Assembly: GCF_900107925.1 (NCBI RefSeq)
Contig: NZ_FNUJ01000001.1
Coordinates: 992,001-1,056,000, forward strand
Reading direction: 5' to 3'
DNA length: 64,000 nucleotides
Origin: Amycolatopsis pretoriensis
GTDB taxonomy: Bacteria; Actinomycetota; Actinomycetes; Mycobacteriales; Pseudonocardiaceae
The translations under genes were made by a program, and so were the position numbers. Position 1 is the stretch's first letter, and every line of letters starts with the position of its first letter. Below the pieces are notes generated by a model that saw only the letters and a program-made list of their open reading frames with translations, was not told the DNA's origin and did no database searches. Below are positions 1-12,384 of this stretch, piece by piece.

Positions 1-2047
1 CGACGCGCTCGGCCTCACCGGTACCGACCGCGCCGAGTTCGCGGCAGCGGCCGCACGGCCCGCCAAACCCGCCGCCGAGAAGGACGTCGTGCCGCGGGAG
101 CTGCCCGGCGGTGTCGCCGTCTTCACCGGCCGCGACGCCGAACTCGGCCGCGTCCTCGCCCTGTTCGACTCCCGGGACAGCGTCGTCGTCGCCATCGCCG
201 GGATGGCCGGCATCGGCAAGACCGCGCTCGCCCTCGAAGCCGGCCACCGGCTCGCCCGGCGCTTCCCCGACGGCTCGCTGCACCTCGACCTGCGTGGCCA
301 CGCCGCCGACCCGCCCGACCCCCTGGACCTGCTCGACCGGCTCATCCGCGAACTCGGCGGCGAACCGCCGAAGCCGCTGTCGCTCGAATCCGCGTCCGCC
401 CGGTTCAGGACGCTGCTCGCGGCGAAGCGCGTCCTGCTCCTGCTCGACAACGCCCGCGACGCCGCCCACGTCGCCCCGCTGCTGCCCGGAGCCGGTGGCT
501 CCGGGGCCATCATCACCAGCCGCGCCGCGCTGCCGGACCTGCCGCAGGCACACCAGGTCCTGCTCGACGTCCTGCCCGAGGCGGACGCGCTCCGCCTGCT
601 CGCCGCGGAGATCGGCGCCGAGCGCGTCGCGGCCGAACCCGCCGCCGCGCGGACGGTCGCGCGTCTCTGCGGCTACCTGCCGCTGGCCCTGCACCTCGTC
701 GGCGCGCGGCTGGCGACGCGGCCGCGCTGGCCGGTCGCCCACCTCGCGCACCGGCTCGACGACGAACACCGCCGGCTCGACGAAACGGGCGTCCGCGCCA
801 GCTTCGCCCTGGCCGTCGACGCCCTGGACGGCACCGCCGCGCGCGCCTACCCGCTCTTGTCGCTGCTCGACGTCCCGGAGCTGTCGGTGCCCGTCGCGAG
901 CCGGCTGCTCGACGCGCCCGAACCCGAGACGGAGGCACTGCTCGAACGGCTCACCGACGAGCACCTGCTGACCACCCCCGCCCCGGGCTGGTACCGGCTG
1001 CACGACCTGCTCCGGCTCTACGCCCGGGAGCAGGCACCGCCGGACGAGGGGGCCGCGGCGATCACCCGGGTCGTCGAACTGTGCGCGGCGATGGCCTGGC
1101 GGAGCATGGCGCTCGTCTCGGCGGCCTCGCACCGCCACGACTGGGCCGCCGGACGGTGGGCCGCCGCCGGACCCGCGTCGGCGGACGAGGTGTTCGCGTG
1201 GCTCGACCGGCACCAGGCGCACCTCGTCACGGTCGTGCGGCAGGCGGCCGCGACCCCGGGCGTGCCGGCCGAAGCGATCGCCGCCGTCGGGCTCGGCCTG
1301 TACGAGTACCACCGCGCGCGGGCCCGCTGGCGCGACGCCATCCAGGTCGACGAGGTCGCGCTCGGGCTGGTCGACGGCGTCGACCCGGTCGCGGCCGCGA
1401 CGCTGCGGGGCGACCTCGGCGTGGCCGAAGCGGAACTGGCGAGCGGCGGCGAAGCGGCCGGGTTCCGGCGTTCGCACGCGTTGCTCCGCCGCAGCCTCGC
1501 CGACTGGGAGGCGATCGGCGACGAGCGTCAGCTGGCGGGCATCCTCAACAACCTCTGTTTCGTGTACGGCCTGGGCGACGACATCACCACGGCCGTCGAG
1601 TTCGGCGAGCGCAGCCTGGCGCTCAACCGGACGCTCGGGCTGCGGCACGTCGAGACGCTCAACCTGGTCAACCTCGCCGTGCTGTACGGACGCCAAGGCG
1701 ACCGTGCGCGCGAACTGGCGTACGCGAGCGAAGCGGTCGCCGTCGCCGAGGGAACCGGAGACGTGCGGGGCATGGCGTACGGCCGGATGCGGATCGGGAT
1801 CGTGCACCGCGAGCTGGGCCGGTTCGACGCCGCGGTCGACGAGCTCGGCCGCAGCGTCGAGCTCTGGCGCGAGGCCGGGGTCAGGCTGTACGAAGCGATG
1901 ACGCTGGCCGAGCTGGGCCGCGCCCACGTGGGCCGGGACGAGCGCGACCGGGCCCGCGAAGTCCTCACGGAAGCCCTGGCGATGCTGGGGGAGTACGGAG
2001 GTGCGGAGCGCGCGGACGCGGTGCGGGCGGAGCTGGCACGGTTGTGA
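1..2047 (+). CDS. NB-ARC/TPR regulator, 5' end outside window
   Basis: The reading frame is open from base 2, so the start lies upstream of the window. The first visible residues (DALGLTGTDRAEFAAAAR) resemble the end of an XRE-type helix-turn-helix domain found at the head of actinobacterial NB-ARC regulators. An NTPase domain follows with a Walker A motif (GMAGIGKTAL) near base 205 and a Walker B-like stretch (RVLLLLDNARD) near base 430. The C-terminal part, from about base 1250, is alanine-rich and helical with TPR-like repeats. The expected role is a cytoplasmic signal-responsive transcription factor using ATP-dependent switching. No target can be named, because neither its HTH nor its upstream neighbours are visible. 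Its last 83 bases overlap the convergent small gene at 1965-2249. Confidence 0.85.
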   Translation, partial: DALGLTGTDRAEFAAAAARPAKPAAEKDVVPRELPGGVAVFTGRDAELGRVLALFDSRDSVVVAIAGMAGIGKTALALEAGHRLARRFPDGSLHLDLRGHAADPPDPLDLLDRLIRELGGEPPKPLSLESASARFRTLLAAKRVLLLLDNARDAAHVAPLLPGAGGSGAIITSRAALPDLPQAHQVLLDVLPEADALRLLAAEIGAERVAAEPAAARTVARLCGYLPLALHLVGARLATRPRWPVAHLAHRLDDEHRRLDETGVRASFALAVDALDGTAARAYPLLSLLDVPELSVPVASRLLDAPEPETEALLERLTDEHLLTTPAPGWYRLHDLLRLYAREQAPPDEGAAAITRVVELCAAMAWRSMALVSAASHRHDWAAGRWAAAGPASADEVFAWLDRHQAHLVTVVRQAAATPGVPAEAIAAVGLGLYEYHRARARWRDAIQVDEVALGLVDGVDPVAAATLRGDLGVAEAELASGGEAAGFRRSHALLRRSLADWEAIGDERQLAGILNNLCFVYGLGDDITTAVEFGERSLALNRTLGLRHVETLNLVNLAVLYGRQGDRARELAYASEAVAVAEGTGDVRGMAYGRMRIGIVHRELGRFDAAVDELGRSVELWREAGVRLYEAMTLAELGRAHVGRDERDRAREVLTEALAMLGEYGGAERADAVRAELARL

Positions 2048-2249
2048 AGGTGACGACCAGGAAGGCCCGCGGCCGGTGCACGGCGTGACAGGCGACCTTG
2101 CCGTCGTGGTTCGCGCAGACGACGGAGACGGTGTCGCGGACCCGTTCCACCACCAGCAGCCGGCCCGGCGTCGCCGCGGCGGCGGGCACCCCGGTGAGCA
2201 GGGCCGCGGCGGCGAGCGCGGCGAGGAGCGTTCTGAAGGCGGCTCTCAC
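1965..2249 (-). CDS. Small secreted protein, unknown function
   Basis: A 94-residue protein begins at a GTG preceded by GAAGGG four bases upstream. Its N-terminus is a clear Sec signal peptide: MRAAFR, a hydrophobic run of alanines and leucines, then a probable cleavage after AAAA near residue 26. The short mature part contains two cysteines (VVCANH and VACHAV) that could form a disulfide, followed by a proline-rich tail. I do not recognise a family. The tail overlaps the 3' end of the convergent NB-ARC gene by 83 bp, so the last 28 codons are constrained by the other frame. A shorter true end is excluded because the frame stops only at 1965. Confidence 0.55.
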   Translation of the reverse strand: MRAAFRTLLAALAAAALLTGVPAAAATPGRLLVVERVRDTVSVVCANHDGKVACHAVHRPRAFLVVTFTTVPAPPAPRPRAPHLRTPPASPGLP

Positions 2250-2319
2250 CGGTGCCCTTCGCGTCGGGAGTGGCGGCGCACCCGATCATCGCGGCGGACG
2301 GCGGCGGGCGACAGCGACA

Positions 2320-2340
2320 ACCTCTACGAACGACCTCTAC
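2320..2340. repeat. Direct repeat of ACCTCTAC, 13-bp period
   Basis: Two identical 8-mers (2320-2327 and 2333-2340) lie in the 106-bp gap upstream of the small secreted gene at 1965-2249. On that gene's strand they read GTAGAGGT twice, about 70-90 bases before its start. A regulator binding site is possible but unproven. Confidence 0.3.
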
Positions 2341-2355
2341 AACCGCGAAACCGCC

Positions 2356-3090
2356 TCAAGCGACGGTGTCCTCCTCCAGCGTGTCCTCCGCCAAGCCGCG
2401 CAGGAGCGCCGCCAGCCCGTCCGGGGCCCGGCCGGCCAGCCGCGCGCTCGTCACCACCGGTGCCCGCGACTCGAAACACCGCCGGAACCCCGCCTGCCCG
2501 AGCCGGCGCCACAGATCGTGGTCTTCGCCCGTCGCCCGCTCGCCGAAGCCGCCCACCACGTCGAACGCATCCGCGCGGACGCCCAGGTTCGCGCCGTACA
2601 CCGACCCGTGCCCGTCGGCCGTCCGCGCGCGGTCGAGGACGAGGTCGTACCGCGCCAGCGCCCGCGCCGACGCGCTGAACGGCTCCGCCAGCTCGGCCGT
2701 CCCCGCGATCGCGTGGTAACCCTGGCGGGCCCGGGCCAGGTGCGCCCGCGCCCAGCCCGGGGTCACCCGCGTGTCGGCGTCGGTGCTCAACAGCAGGGTC
2801 CGCTTCGGCACGGGGAAACCGAGGGCCGCGCGGACCCGCGCCACGCCCAGGTCGCGGACCTCGCCCACCGTCCGGGCCGACCGGGTGGTCACCACCACGC
2901 CGGGCACCTCGCCGAACGCCGCGCGGGCCACGTCCGCCGTCGCGTCGCCGCAGCGGTCCGCGACCACGCACACCGCCCGCGAAACCCCGGCCGGCAGGTG
3001 CCGCAGCGCGGCGTCCAGGGCGCGGACGCAGGCACCGACGAGCGGCGCCTCGTCCCGCGCCGGAACGACGACGCCGACGGCCGTGATCAC
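2356..3090 (-). CDS. Family 2 glycosyltransferase
   Basis: This is a 244-residue GT-A fold glycosyltransferase. The start is the GTG whose last bases form the stop of the upstream gene (GTGA, 3087-3090). The N-terminus has the typical VVVPARDEA strand-loop. STDADT is the metal- and nucleotide-binding DxD region, and GEDHDLWRRL is the ED acceptor-site motif near residue 193. It has no membrane segment, so it is cytoplasmic or peripheral. It is the last gene of a translationally coupled trio with a deacetylase-methyltransferase fusion and an acyl-CoA dehydrogenase homologue, which suggests a small glycolipid or glycosylated metabolite. The donor and acceptor cannot be deduced. Confidence 0.85.
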   Translation of the reverse strand: MITAVGVVVPARDEAPLVGACVRALDAALRHLPAGVSRAVCVVADRCGDATADVARAAFGEVPGVVVTTRSARTVGEVRDLGVARVRAALGFPVPKRTLLLSTDADTRVTPGWARAHLARARQGYHAIAGTAELAEPFSASARALARYDLVLDRARTADGHGSVYGANLGVRADAFDVVGGFGERATGEDHDLWRRLGQAGFRRCFESRAPVVTSARLAGRAPDGLAALLRGLAEDTLEEDTVA

Positions 3091-4328
3091 CGGCGCCTCA
3101 GCACGTGCAGCAGGAACTGCTCGTCGGTGTGCTCGACCAGCGGCTCGAACGCCGGGTGCGCGAGCAGCCGCGCGTGCGCGTCCCGGCCGTCGCGCGGAGC
3201 CTCCGGCGCCCACGGCAGCCAGTGCACGGCCAGCAGGTGCCCGCCGGGACGCAGCGCCGCCGCCGACGCCTCGATCGTCGCGTCGAGGGCGGCATCGTCC
3301 AGGTAGTACAGGAGTTCGCTGTAGACCAGCAGGTCGGCGGGCCCGGCGGGGATCGCGGCCGGGACCGCTCCGATGTGGACGTCCACATGGGACAGATCGG
3401 CGACGGCGGCGCGCGTGCGCTCCACCGCCGCGGGCACCGGGTCGAACGCCACCACGCGCCCGGCCCGCGCCGCGAGGTCCCGGGTCAGCGCCCCGACCCC
3501 GCAGGCGGGTTCGACGACCGTGCCGTAGTGCTCCTCGGGCAGGCACGCCAGCACCATCGCCCGCTTGCGCCGCTCGTACCACTTCGTCGCGACCGACCAC
3601 GGGTCGTCGGCGGCCGCGTACAGCGAGGCGAACCGGCTCACCGGCGCCGACGTCCGCGGCGGCTCGCGGAAGAACACCTCGGTACCGCCGGAGAAGTGGG
3701 CCAGCACCTCCTCCGGCAGGATCGGCTCTTCGCCGCGGGGGCCGGGCTTGAGCTGCGAGGTGAACGTCGCGATCGCCGCCGCCTTGGCGTCCCGTTCCGC
3801 ATCCGTGAGCCGCAGCGACCGCGCCCGCGGCCACGGGATGACCGGGTCGTCAAGGCTCAGCCGGTGCCAGAGCCAGATCGGGTACGACCAGCACTGAGCG
3901 GACACCGGCGCCGCGGCGAGCGCGGCCCGGGCGGCGGCCTGGTGGTCGGGGTGCGGGTCGTCCGGCCACGGCAGCAGGCACAGGTCGTGGCCGTCCACGT
4001 GCGAGCGCACCGCCGCGGTCAGCTCGTCGCCGCGGGACGCCAGGCCCGAATCCGGCAGCCCGAGCCAGACGGGCTCCACTTCGGACAACCCTTGCGCCCG
4101 CAGGGAATCCCGGAGTTCCCGGCGGCGGGTGCGGCCCAGCTCACGCCGTTCATCCGCGCCCGACGCGGGGAAGGCCGCTTCGCCGTCGGTCGCCACGACG
4201 AGCGTGACCGCGGTGCCCGCCGCGTGCAGCCGCTGCAGGAGACCGCTCGCCCCGAGCGTCTCGTCGTCCGGGTGCGCGGCGACGACCAGCGCGCGCTCGA
4301 ACGGCTCGTCCGGCCAGTCCGGGATCAT
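3087..4328 (-). CDS. PIG-L deacetylase / SAM methyltransferase fusion
   Basis: A 413-residue two-domain protein. The start is the ATG overlapping the upstream stop (ATGA, 4325-4328); longer frames upstream lie inside the neighbour. Residues 1-210 form a PIG-L/LmbE zinc deacetylase, with AHPDDETLG supplying the metal-binding His and Asp residues and HPDHQAA the distal His. Residues 220-413 form a Rossmann-type class I methyltransferase, with motif I VVEPACGVGALT and motif II acid VVAFDP. PIG-L enzymes remove N-acetyl groups from amino sugars; the methyltransferase could then act on the freed amine or a nearby hydroxyl. The fusion, and its coupling to a glycosyltransferase and an acyl-CoA dehydrogenase-like gene, indicate successive steps on one substrate, whose identity is unknown. 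Confidence 0.85.
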   Translation of the reverse strand: MIPDWPDEPFERALVVAAHPDDETLGASGLLQRLHAAGTAVTLVVATDGEAAFPASGADERRELGRTRRRELRDSLRAQGLSEVEPVWLGLPDSGLASRGDELTAAVRSHVDGHDLCLLPWPDDPHPDHQAAARAALAAAPVSAQCWSYPIWLWHRLSLDDPVIPWPRARSLRLTDAERDAKAAAIATFTSQLKPGPRGEEPILPEEVLAHFSGGTEVFFREPPRTSAPVSRFASLYAAADDPWSVATKWYERRKRAMVLACLPEEHYGTVVEPACGVGALTRDLAARAGRVVAFDPVPAAVERTRAAVADLSHVDVHIGAVPAAIPAGPADLLVYSELLYYLDDAALDATIEASAAALRPGGHLLAVHWLPWAPEAPRDGRDAHARLLAHPAFEPLVEHTDEQFLLHVLRRR

Positions 4329-5281
4329 GCCGCGCCCAGCACGGTGCGGCCGAGGGTGGCGAGATCGCGCTCCGCGTGGTGCTGGCGGACGTACACCGGC
4401 AGGTCGGCGACGCGCTGGGCGAAGCGCCGGTCCCGGCACGCGGGCGTCGGCCCGGTCACCTTGAGCGCCCGTTCCAGGACCTCGACCGCGGTCCGTTCCG
4501 CCGCGGCCCGGCAGGTGCCCGCCACGAGAGCGTCCACCTCGGCCGAAGCCGCCTGCGACAACACGGCGTCCGTACCGCTCACCGCCGTGTGCAGCGCGCC
4601 GACGTGCGCCAGCTGGTGCTCGTCGGCGTCGCCGCGCTCGCGCAGGTAGGCGAGCACGCCGTCGAGGACGCCCGCGGCGCCGCCGAGCCAGACGGCCGCG
4701 ACGCCGGCCCCGCCGAGCGCGAACCCGGGCCGGCCCACGTACCAGCCGGGCGGCCCGACGAGCGTGCCGGGTACGCCGTCGAACACCACGTCACCGCTGT
4801 CGGAGGCGTCCATCCCGACGGCCTGCCAGGCGTCCGGGTGCCGCCGCACGCGCGGGTCGGCGAGGTCCACCTCGACCAGCCGGTCGCCCGCCGCGACCAG
4901 GGCGCGCTCCAGCGTCGAGAGCCCGGAGCAGAACCGGACCGTGCCGGTGAGCGCGCCGTCCGCCAGGACCGCGCCGGTGCCGCCGGACTTCGCCGCCCAC
5001 ACCCCGTACAGCGCGCCCGGCGCGGGGGAGTGGCCGGCCTCGGCGAGGATCGCCACGGCGTCGGTGTGCCCCTCGGCGAGCCGGGCCAGGGCCAGGTCGC
5101 GGCGGCCGAACGCGGCGAGGGCCGCCCACCGCGCAGCGGTCCGGCCGGCACCGGGCAGGGGCAGGTCGAGCGCGCCCGCCGTGTGCAGCGTGCGCAGTTC
5201 CGCGGCGACCACCTCGGTGGTCCGCGGCGAGGGCAGGGGTTTCGGCGGGGTCGCCGCCAGCAGGGCGTTCACAAGATCCAC
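4325..5281 (-). CDS. Acyl-CoA dehydrogenase-like flavoprotein
   Basis: A 318-residue protein starting at GTG 5281. It is somewhat short for an acyl-CoA dehydrogenase (about 380), but has the family's layout. There is an N-terminal helical segment, a central beta region (FCSGLSTLERALV, then DASDSGDVVFDGVPGTLVG, typical of the FAD/acyl pocket strand), and a C-terminal helical bundle ending in ACRDRRFAQRVADLPVYVRQHH. I see no obvious catalytic glutamate, so the activity may be a desaturation or oxidation different from fatty acyl-CoA. It heads the trio with the PIG-L/methyltransferase fusion and the GT2 enzyme. A 54-bp gap to the divergent corA-like gene should hold both promoters. Confidence 0.75.
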   Translation of the reverse strand: MDLVNALLAATPPKPLPSPRTTEVVAAELRTLHTAGALDLPLPGAGRTAARWAALAAFGRRDLALARLAEGHTDAVAILAEAGHSPAPGALYGVWAAKSGGTGAVLADGALTGTVRFCSGLSTLERALVAAGDRLVEVDLADPRVRRHPDAWQAVGMDASDSGDVVFDGVPGTLVGPPGWYVGRPGFALGGAGVAAVWLGGAAGVLDGVLAYLRERGDADEHQLAHVGALHTAVSGTDAVLSQAASAEVDALVAGTCRAAAERTAVEVLERALKVTGPTPACRDRRFAQRVADLPVYVRQHHAERDLATLGRTVLGAA

Positions 5282-5335
5282 GAGTACCCCGTTTCCGGCC
5301 GGTTACGCGGGCGCGCGCACGGGCACCCCGGCCGT

Positions 5336-6307
5336 ATGACGAAAACCCGGGCCTACCGCGACGGCGCACTGCTCAAGGAAGACTTCCCGATGGCGGACGT
5401 CTCGGACTTCCTGGCCGAACCGGACACCGCCGTCTGGGCCGACCTCTGCGAACCGTCCGAAGCGGACCTGGCCGAGCTCGCCGGGGAGCTGGGCCTGCAC
5501 CGGCTCGCCGTGGAGGACGCCGTCCAGGAACACCAGCGGCCCAAGCTGGACCGCTACGACGGCCACGCGTTCCTCACCGTCTACGCGGTCCGGTTCGACG
5601 CCGCGAGCGAGCGCACGACGACGTCCGAGCTCGCCGTGTTCATCACGCCCCGCGCGCTGGTGACCGTCCGCAAGGACGACGGCTTCGACATCGGGGCCGT
5701 CACGCGCCGCTGGGACCAGGCGACGGACCTGGCGAAGTCCGGGGTGCCCTTCTTGCTGCACGGCTTGCTCGACCTCATCGTCGACGGCCACTTCGACGCC
5801 GTCCAGGCGCTCGACGACGAGGTCGAGAAGCTGGAGGACATGGTGTTCGACGAGCGCCCGGACACCGCCGAGCTGCAGCAGCGCTCGTTCCGGTCGCGCA
5901 AGAACCTGACCGCGCTGCGCCGGGTCGTGGCACCGGTGCCCGAGGTCGTCGGCTCGTTGATGCGGCCGGACCTGAAGCTGGCCGACGGCACCACCCGCCC
6001 GTACTTCGAGGACGTCCACGACCACGCGCGCCAAGCCGCCGAGCACGCCGAGGCGCTGCGCGAGCGCCTCACGACGGTCCGGGAGACGCAGCTGAACCTG
6101 CAGAGCGACCGGCTGAACCTGATCATGAAGAAGGTCACCGGGTGGGCCGCGGTGATCGCGGTGCCCACCGCGGTGACCGGGTTCTACGGGCAGAACGTCG
6201 CCTATCCGGGCAACGGCACCACGATCGGGTTCTGGGTGTCGACGGTCGTGATGCTGGTGCTCTCGGTCGGGCTCTACGTGCTCTTCAAGAAACGGGACTG
6301 GCTATGA
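5336..6307 (+). CDS. corA: CorA-family divalent cation transporter
   Basis: A 323-residue protein. The start ATG (MTKTRAYRDG) lies inside a longer open frame and was chosen because homology begins there. It has the CorA plan: an N-terminal soluble alpha/beta domain, a long charged stalk helix (about residues 150-255, including DDEVEKLEDMVFDERPDT), then two C-terminal membrane segments (GWAAVIAVPTAVTGFYG and GFWVSTVVMLVLSVGLYVLF) and a basic tail KKRDWL. The signature loop after TM1 reads GFYGQNV, so the canonical GMN is GQN. GMN changes usually weaken Mg2+ selectivity in studied CorA proteins, but this variant seems to recur in actinobacterial relatives. Its stop overlaps the convergent reductase gene by 6 bp. 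Confidence 0.9.
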   Translation: MTKTRAYRDGALLKEDFPMADVSDFLAEPDTAVWADLCEPSEADLAELAGELGLHRLAVEDAVQEHQRPKLDRYDGHAFLTVYAVRFDAASERTTTSELAVFITPRALVTVRKDDGFDIGAVTRRWDQATDLAKSGVPFLLHGLLDLIVDGHFDAVQALDDEVEKLEDMVFDERPDTAELQQRSFRSRKNLTALRRVVAPVPEVVGSLMRPDLKLADGTTRPYFEDVHDHARQAAEHAEALRERLTTVRETQLNLQSDRLNLIMKKVTGWAAVIAVPTAVTGFYGQNVAYPGNGTTIGFWVSTVVMLVLSVGLYVLFKKRDWL

Positions 6308-7456
6308 CTCCGGGATCGGCGCGCCCCGCCGCACGAGGTCCTGGCCCCGCTCGTAGTCCTCGTCGGCTTCGTGGGTGAGCACGCCGACCGCCTTGCCGTC
6401 GCGTTCGTACCAGACGGTGAAACCGCCGTCGTCGCGCGGCAGCGGGCGGGCGCGGTCGAAGCCGTCGCCCCAGGCCGCGTACTTGAGCACCCGGTCGCCG
6501 ATGACCGACCAGAAGCCGGGCACCGCGTCCCAGGCCGCGTCCTGACCTGCGGCGGTCCGCCCGGCCACCTCACCCATCGCCAGGCCCTCACCCCAGTGCT
6601 CCACGGCGAGCGCGCGGCCCGCCGCCGGGTTGTGGGCGAGGGCGACGTCACCCGCCGCGAGCACGCCCGCCTTGCTGGTGCGCAGGTGCTCGTCGGTGCG
6701 GACGCGGCCGTTTTCGATGGTGAGCCCGGCGGCCTCGGCCAGCCCGATCCGGGGCCGGACGCCGGTGGCGAGCACGACGAGCCCGGCGTCGAGGATCGGC
6801 ACGAGGTCGGTGCGGACCCGGTAGCCGCCCTCGACCGACAGCAGCTTCGTGCCGCGGAGCACGCTCACGCCCTCGGTTTTGAGCCAGCGCAACAGGAATC
6901 CGCCGGCTTCGCGGCCGAGCCGCTTCTCCTGGGGGACGTCGTCGGGGCAGACGACGGTCACCTGCAGTCCGAGCCGGGACAGCGAAACCGCGGCTTCGCA
7001 GCCGATGAACCCGGCGCCGACGACGATCGCGCTGCGCACCCCCGACGCGGCCGCGCGCAGCTCGCGCGAGTCGGCGGCCGAGCGGAGGGTCCGGACGTCC
7101 GCGTGGTCGGCGCCGGGGAGGTCGGGCCGGACGGGTTCCGAGCCGGTGGCGAGCACGCAGGTGGTGAACGGGTGGACCGCGCCCGCGGCGGTGCGGACTT
7201 CGTGGTCGCCCAGTTCGGTGACGGCGTCGCCCAGCGTGACGGTGATGTCGTGCTTTGCGGCGAAGTCTTCGTCCAGTGGGGAAAGTTCGGCTTCGCCGCG
7301 TAGGAACTCCTTCGACAGCGGCGGGCGTTCGTAGGGCGGGTCGGCGTCGGCGGTGAGCACGCGGACTCCTCCGGTGCCACCGGCTTCCCGGTAGGCGCGG
7401 GCCGCCGACACGCCCGCCGGTCCGCTTCCGATGACGATCAGGTTCTCGGCATCCAT
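6302..7456 (-). CDS. FAD-dependent NAD(P)H:acceptor reductase
   Basis: A 384-residue pyridine-nucleotide-disulfide-type oxidoreductase of the ferredoxin/rubredoxin reductase class. Residues 6-20 carry the first dinucleotide fold (VIGSGPAGVSAARA) for FAD. A second fold (AIVVGAGFIGCEAAVSL, about residue 143) binds NAD(P)H. The late motif VLAAGDVAL is the second FAD contact. No redox-active CxxC is present, which separates it from thioredoxin reductase and fits electron transfer to a ferredoxin, rubredoxin or P450 system. No such partner lies nearby. It is cytoplasmic and converges on corA with a 6-bp overlap. The upstream region carries the inverted repeat at 7516-7542. Confidence 0.85.
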   Translation of the reverse strand: MDAENLIVIGSGPAGVSAARAYREAGGTGGVRVLTADADPPYERPPLSKEFLRGEAELSPLDEDFAAKHDITVTLGDAVTELGDHEVRTAAGAVHPFTTCVLATGSEPVRPDLPGADHADVRTLRSAADSRELRAAASGVRSAIVVGAGFIGCEAAVSLSRLGLQVTVVCPDDVPQEKRLGREAGGFLLRWLKTEGVSVLRGTKLLSVEGGYRVRTDLVPILDAGLVVLATGVRPRIGLAEAAGLTIENGRVRTDEHLRTSKAGVLAAGDVALAHNPAAGRALAVEHWGEGLAMGEVAGRTAAGQDAAWDAVPGFWSVIGDRVLKYAAWGDGFDRARPLPRDDGGFTVWYERDGKAVGVLTHEADEDYERGQDLVRRGAPIPES

Positions 7457-7515
7457 GCCGACGGGGTACCCCGGGCGCGCGCCGGTACACGACCGGCTTC
7501 AGCTCAGCCGACCGG

Positions 7516-7542
7516 GTCCACAGTGGAGTGTCTACTGTGGAC
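7516..7542. promoter_or_regulatory. 9-bp inverted repeat built on GTCCACAGT
   Basis: The arms GTCCACAGT and ACTGTGGAC are separated by 9 bp, 60 bp upstream of the FAD reductase start. The left arm and following bases also form TCCACAGTGGA, a version of the GTCCACTGTGGAC element found at four other places in the window. Confidence 0.5.
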
Positions 7543-7727
7543 GCCAGGGTCCGGGCACGCCGATGGCCGGCAAGCCGCGTCGAGCGCGGTTCGCCGGTGA
7601 CTGGGAGCGCGTTCAGCCGAACGGGTCAATGCGGCCGAATGGCCTGGGGGGAAACGGAAAGCTGTCGAGGACCGCCTGGGAGCGCGCAGGAGCACAAGGG
7701 CGCGGCTGGTTGCTCAACCGTTGCCCG

Positions 7728-7755
7728 CCAGCATAGTGCAGCTGCACTATGCTGG
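7728..7755. promoter_or_regulatory. Perfect 28-bp palindrome upstream of kinase
   Basis: Every base from 7728 to 7755 pairs with its mirror partner; the left half is CCAGCATAGTGCAG. It is unusually AT-containing for this DNA, sits 62 bp before the kinase start, and contains possible -10 hexamers (CATAGT, TATGCT). A dimeric repressor operator of TetR or GntR style is the simplest reading. No such regulator gene is adjacent. Confidence 0.6.
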
Positions 7756-7817
7756 GCCATCCGGTGTGCTCACCGGGACGGCGCCGGGGCGTCGACAACC
7801 GAAGAAACGGGTGGCGG

Positions 7818-12380
<4,563 letters not shown>

Positions 12381-12384
12381 TCGG

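Larger units (their letters stand above)
7457..7817. other. 361-bp divergent intergenic region
   Basis: This gap separates the FAD reductase (leftward) from the poly-HAMP kinase (rightward). It holds the inverted repeat at 7516-7542 near the reductase and the 28-bp palindrome at 7728-7755 near the kinase. No coding potential beyond shadow frames was seen. Confidence 0.7.

Noticed and set aside
3371..3386. Perfect 16-bp palindrome (ATGTGGAC half) inside the PIG-L/methyltransferase gene
   Set aside because: It falls in a conserved coding stretch (D-V-H-I), far from any promoter; probably coincidental.
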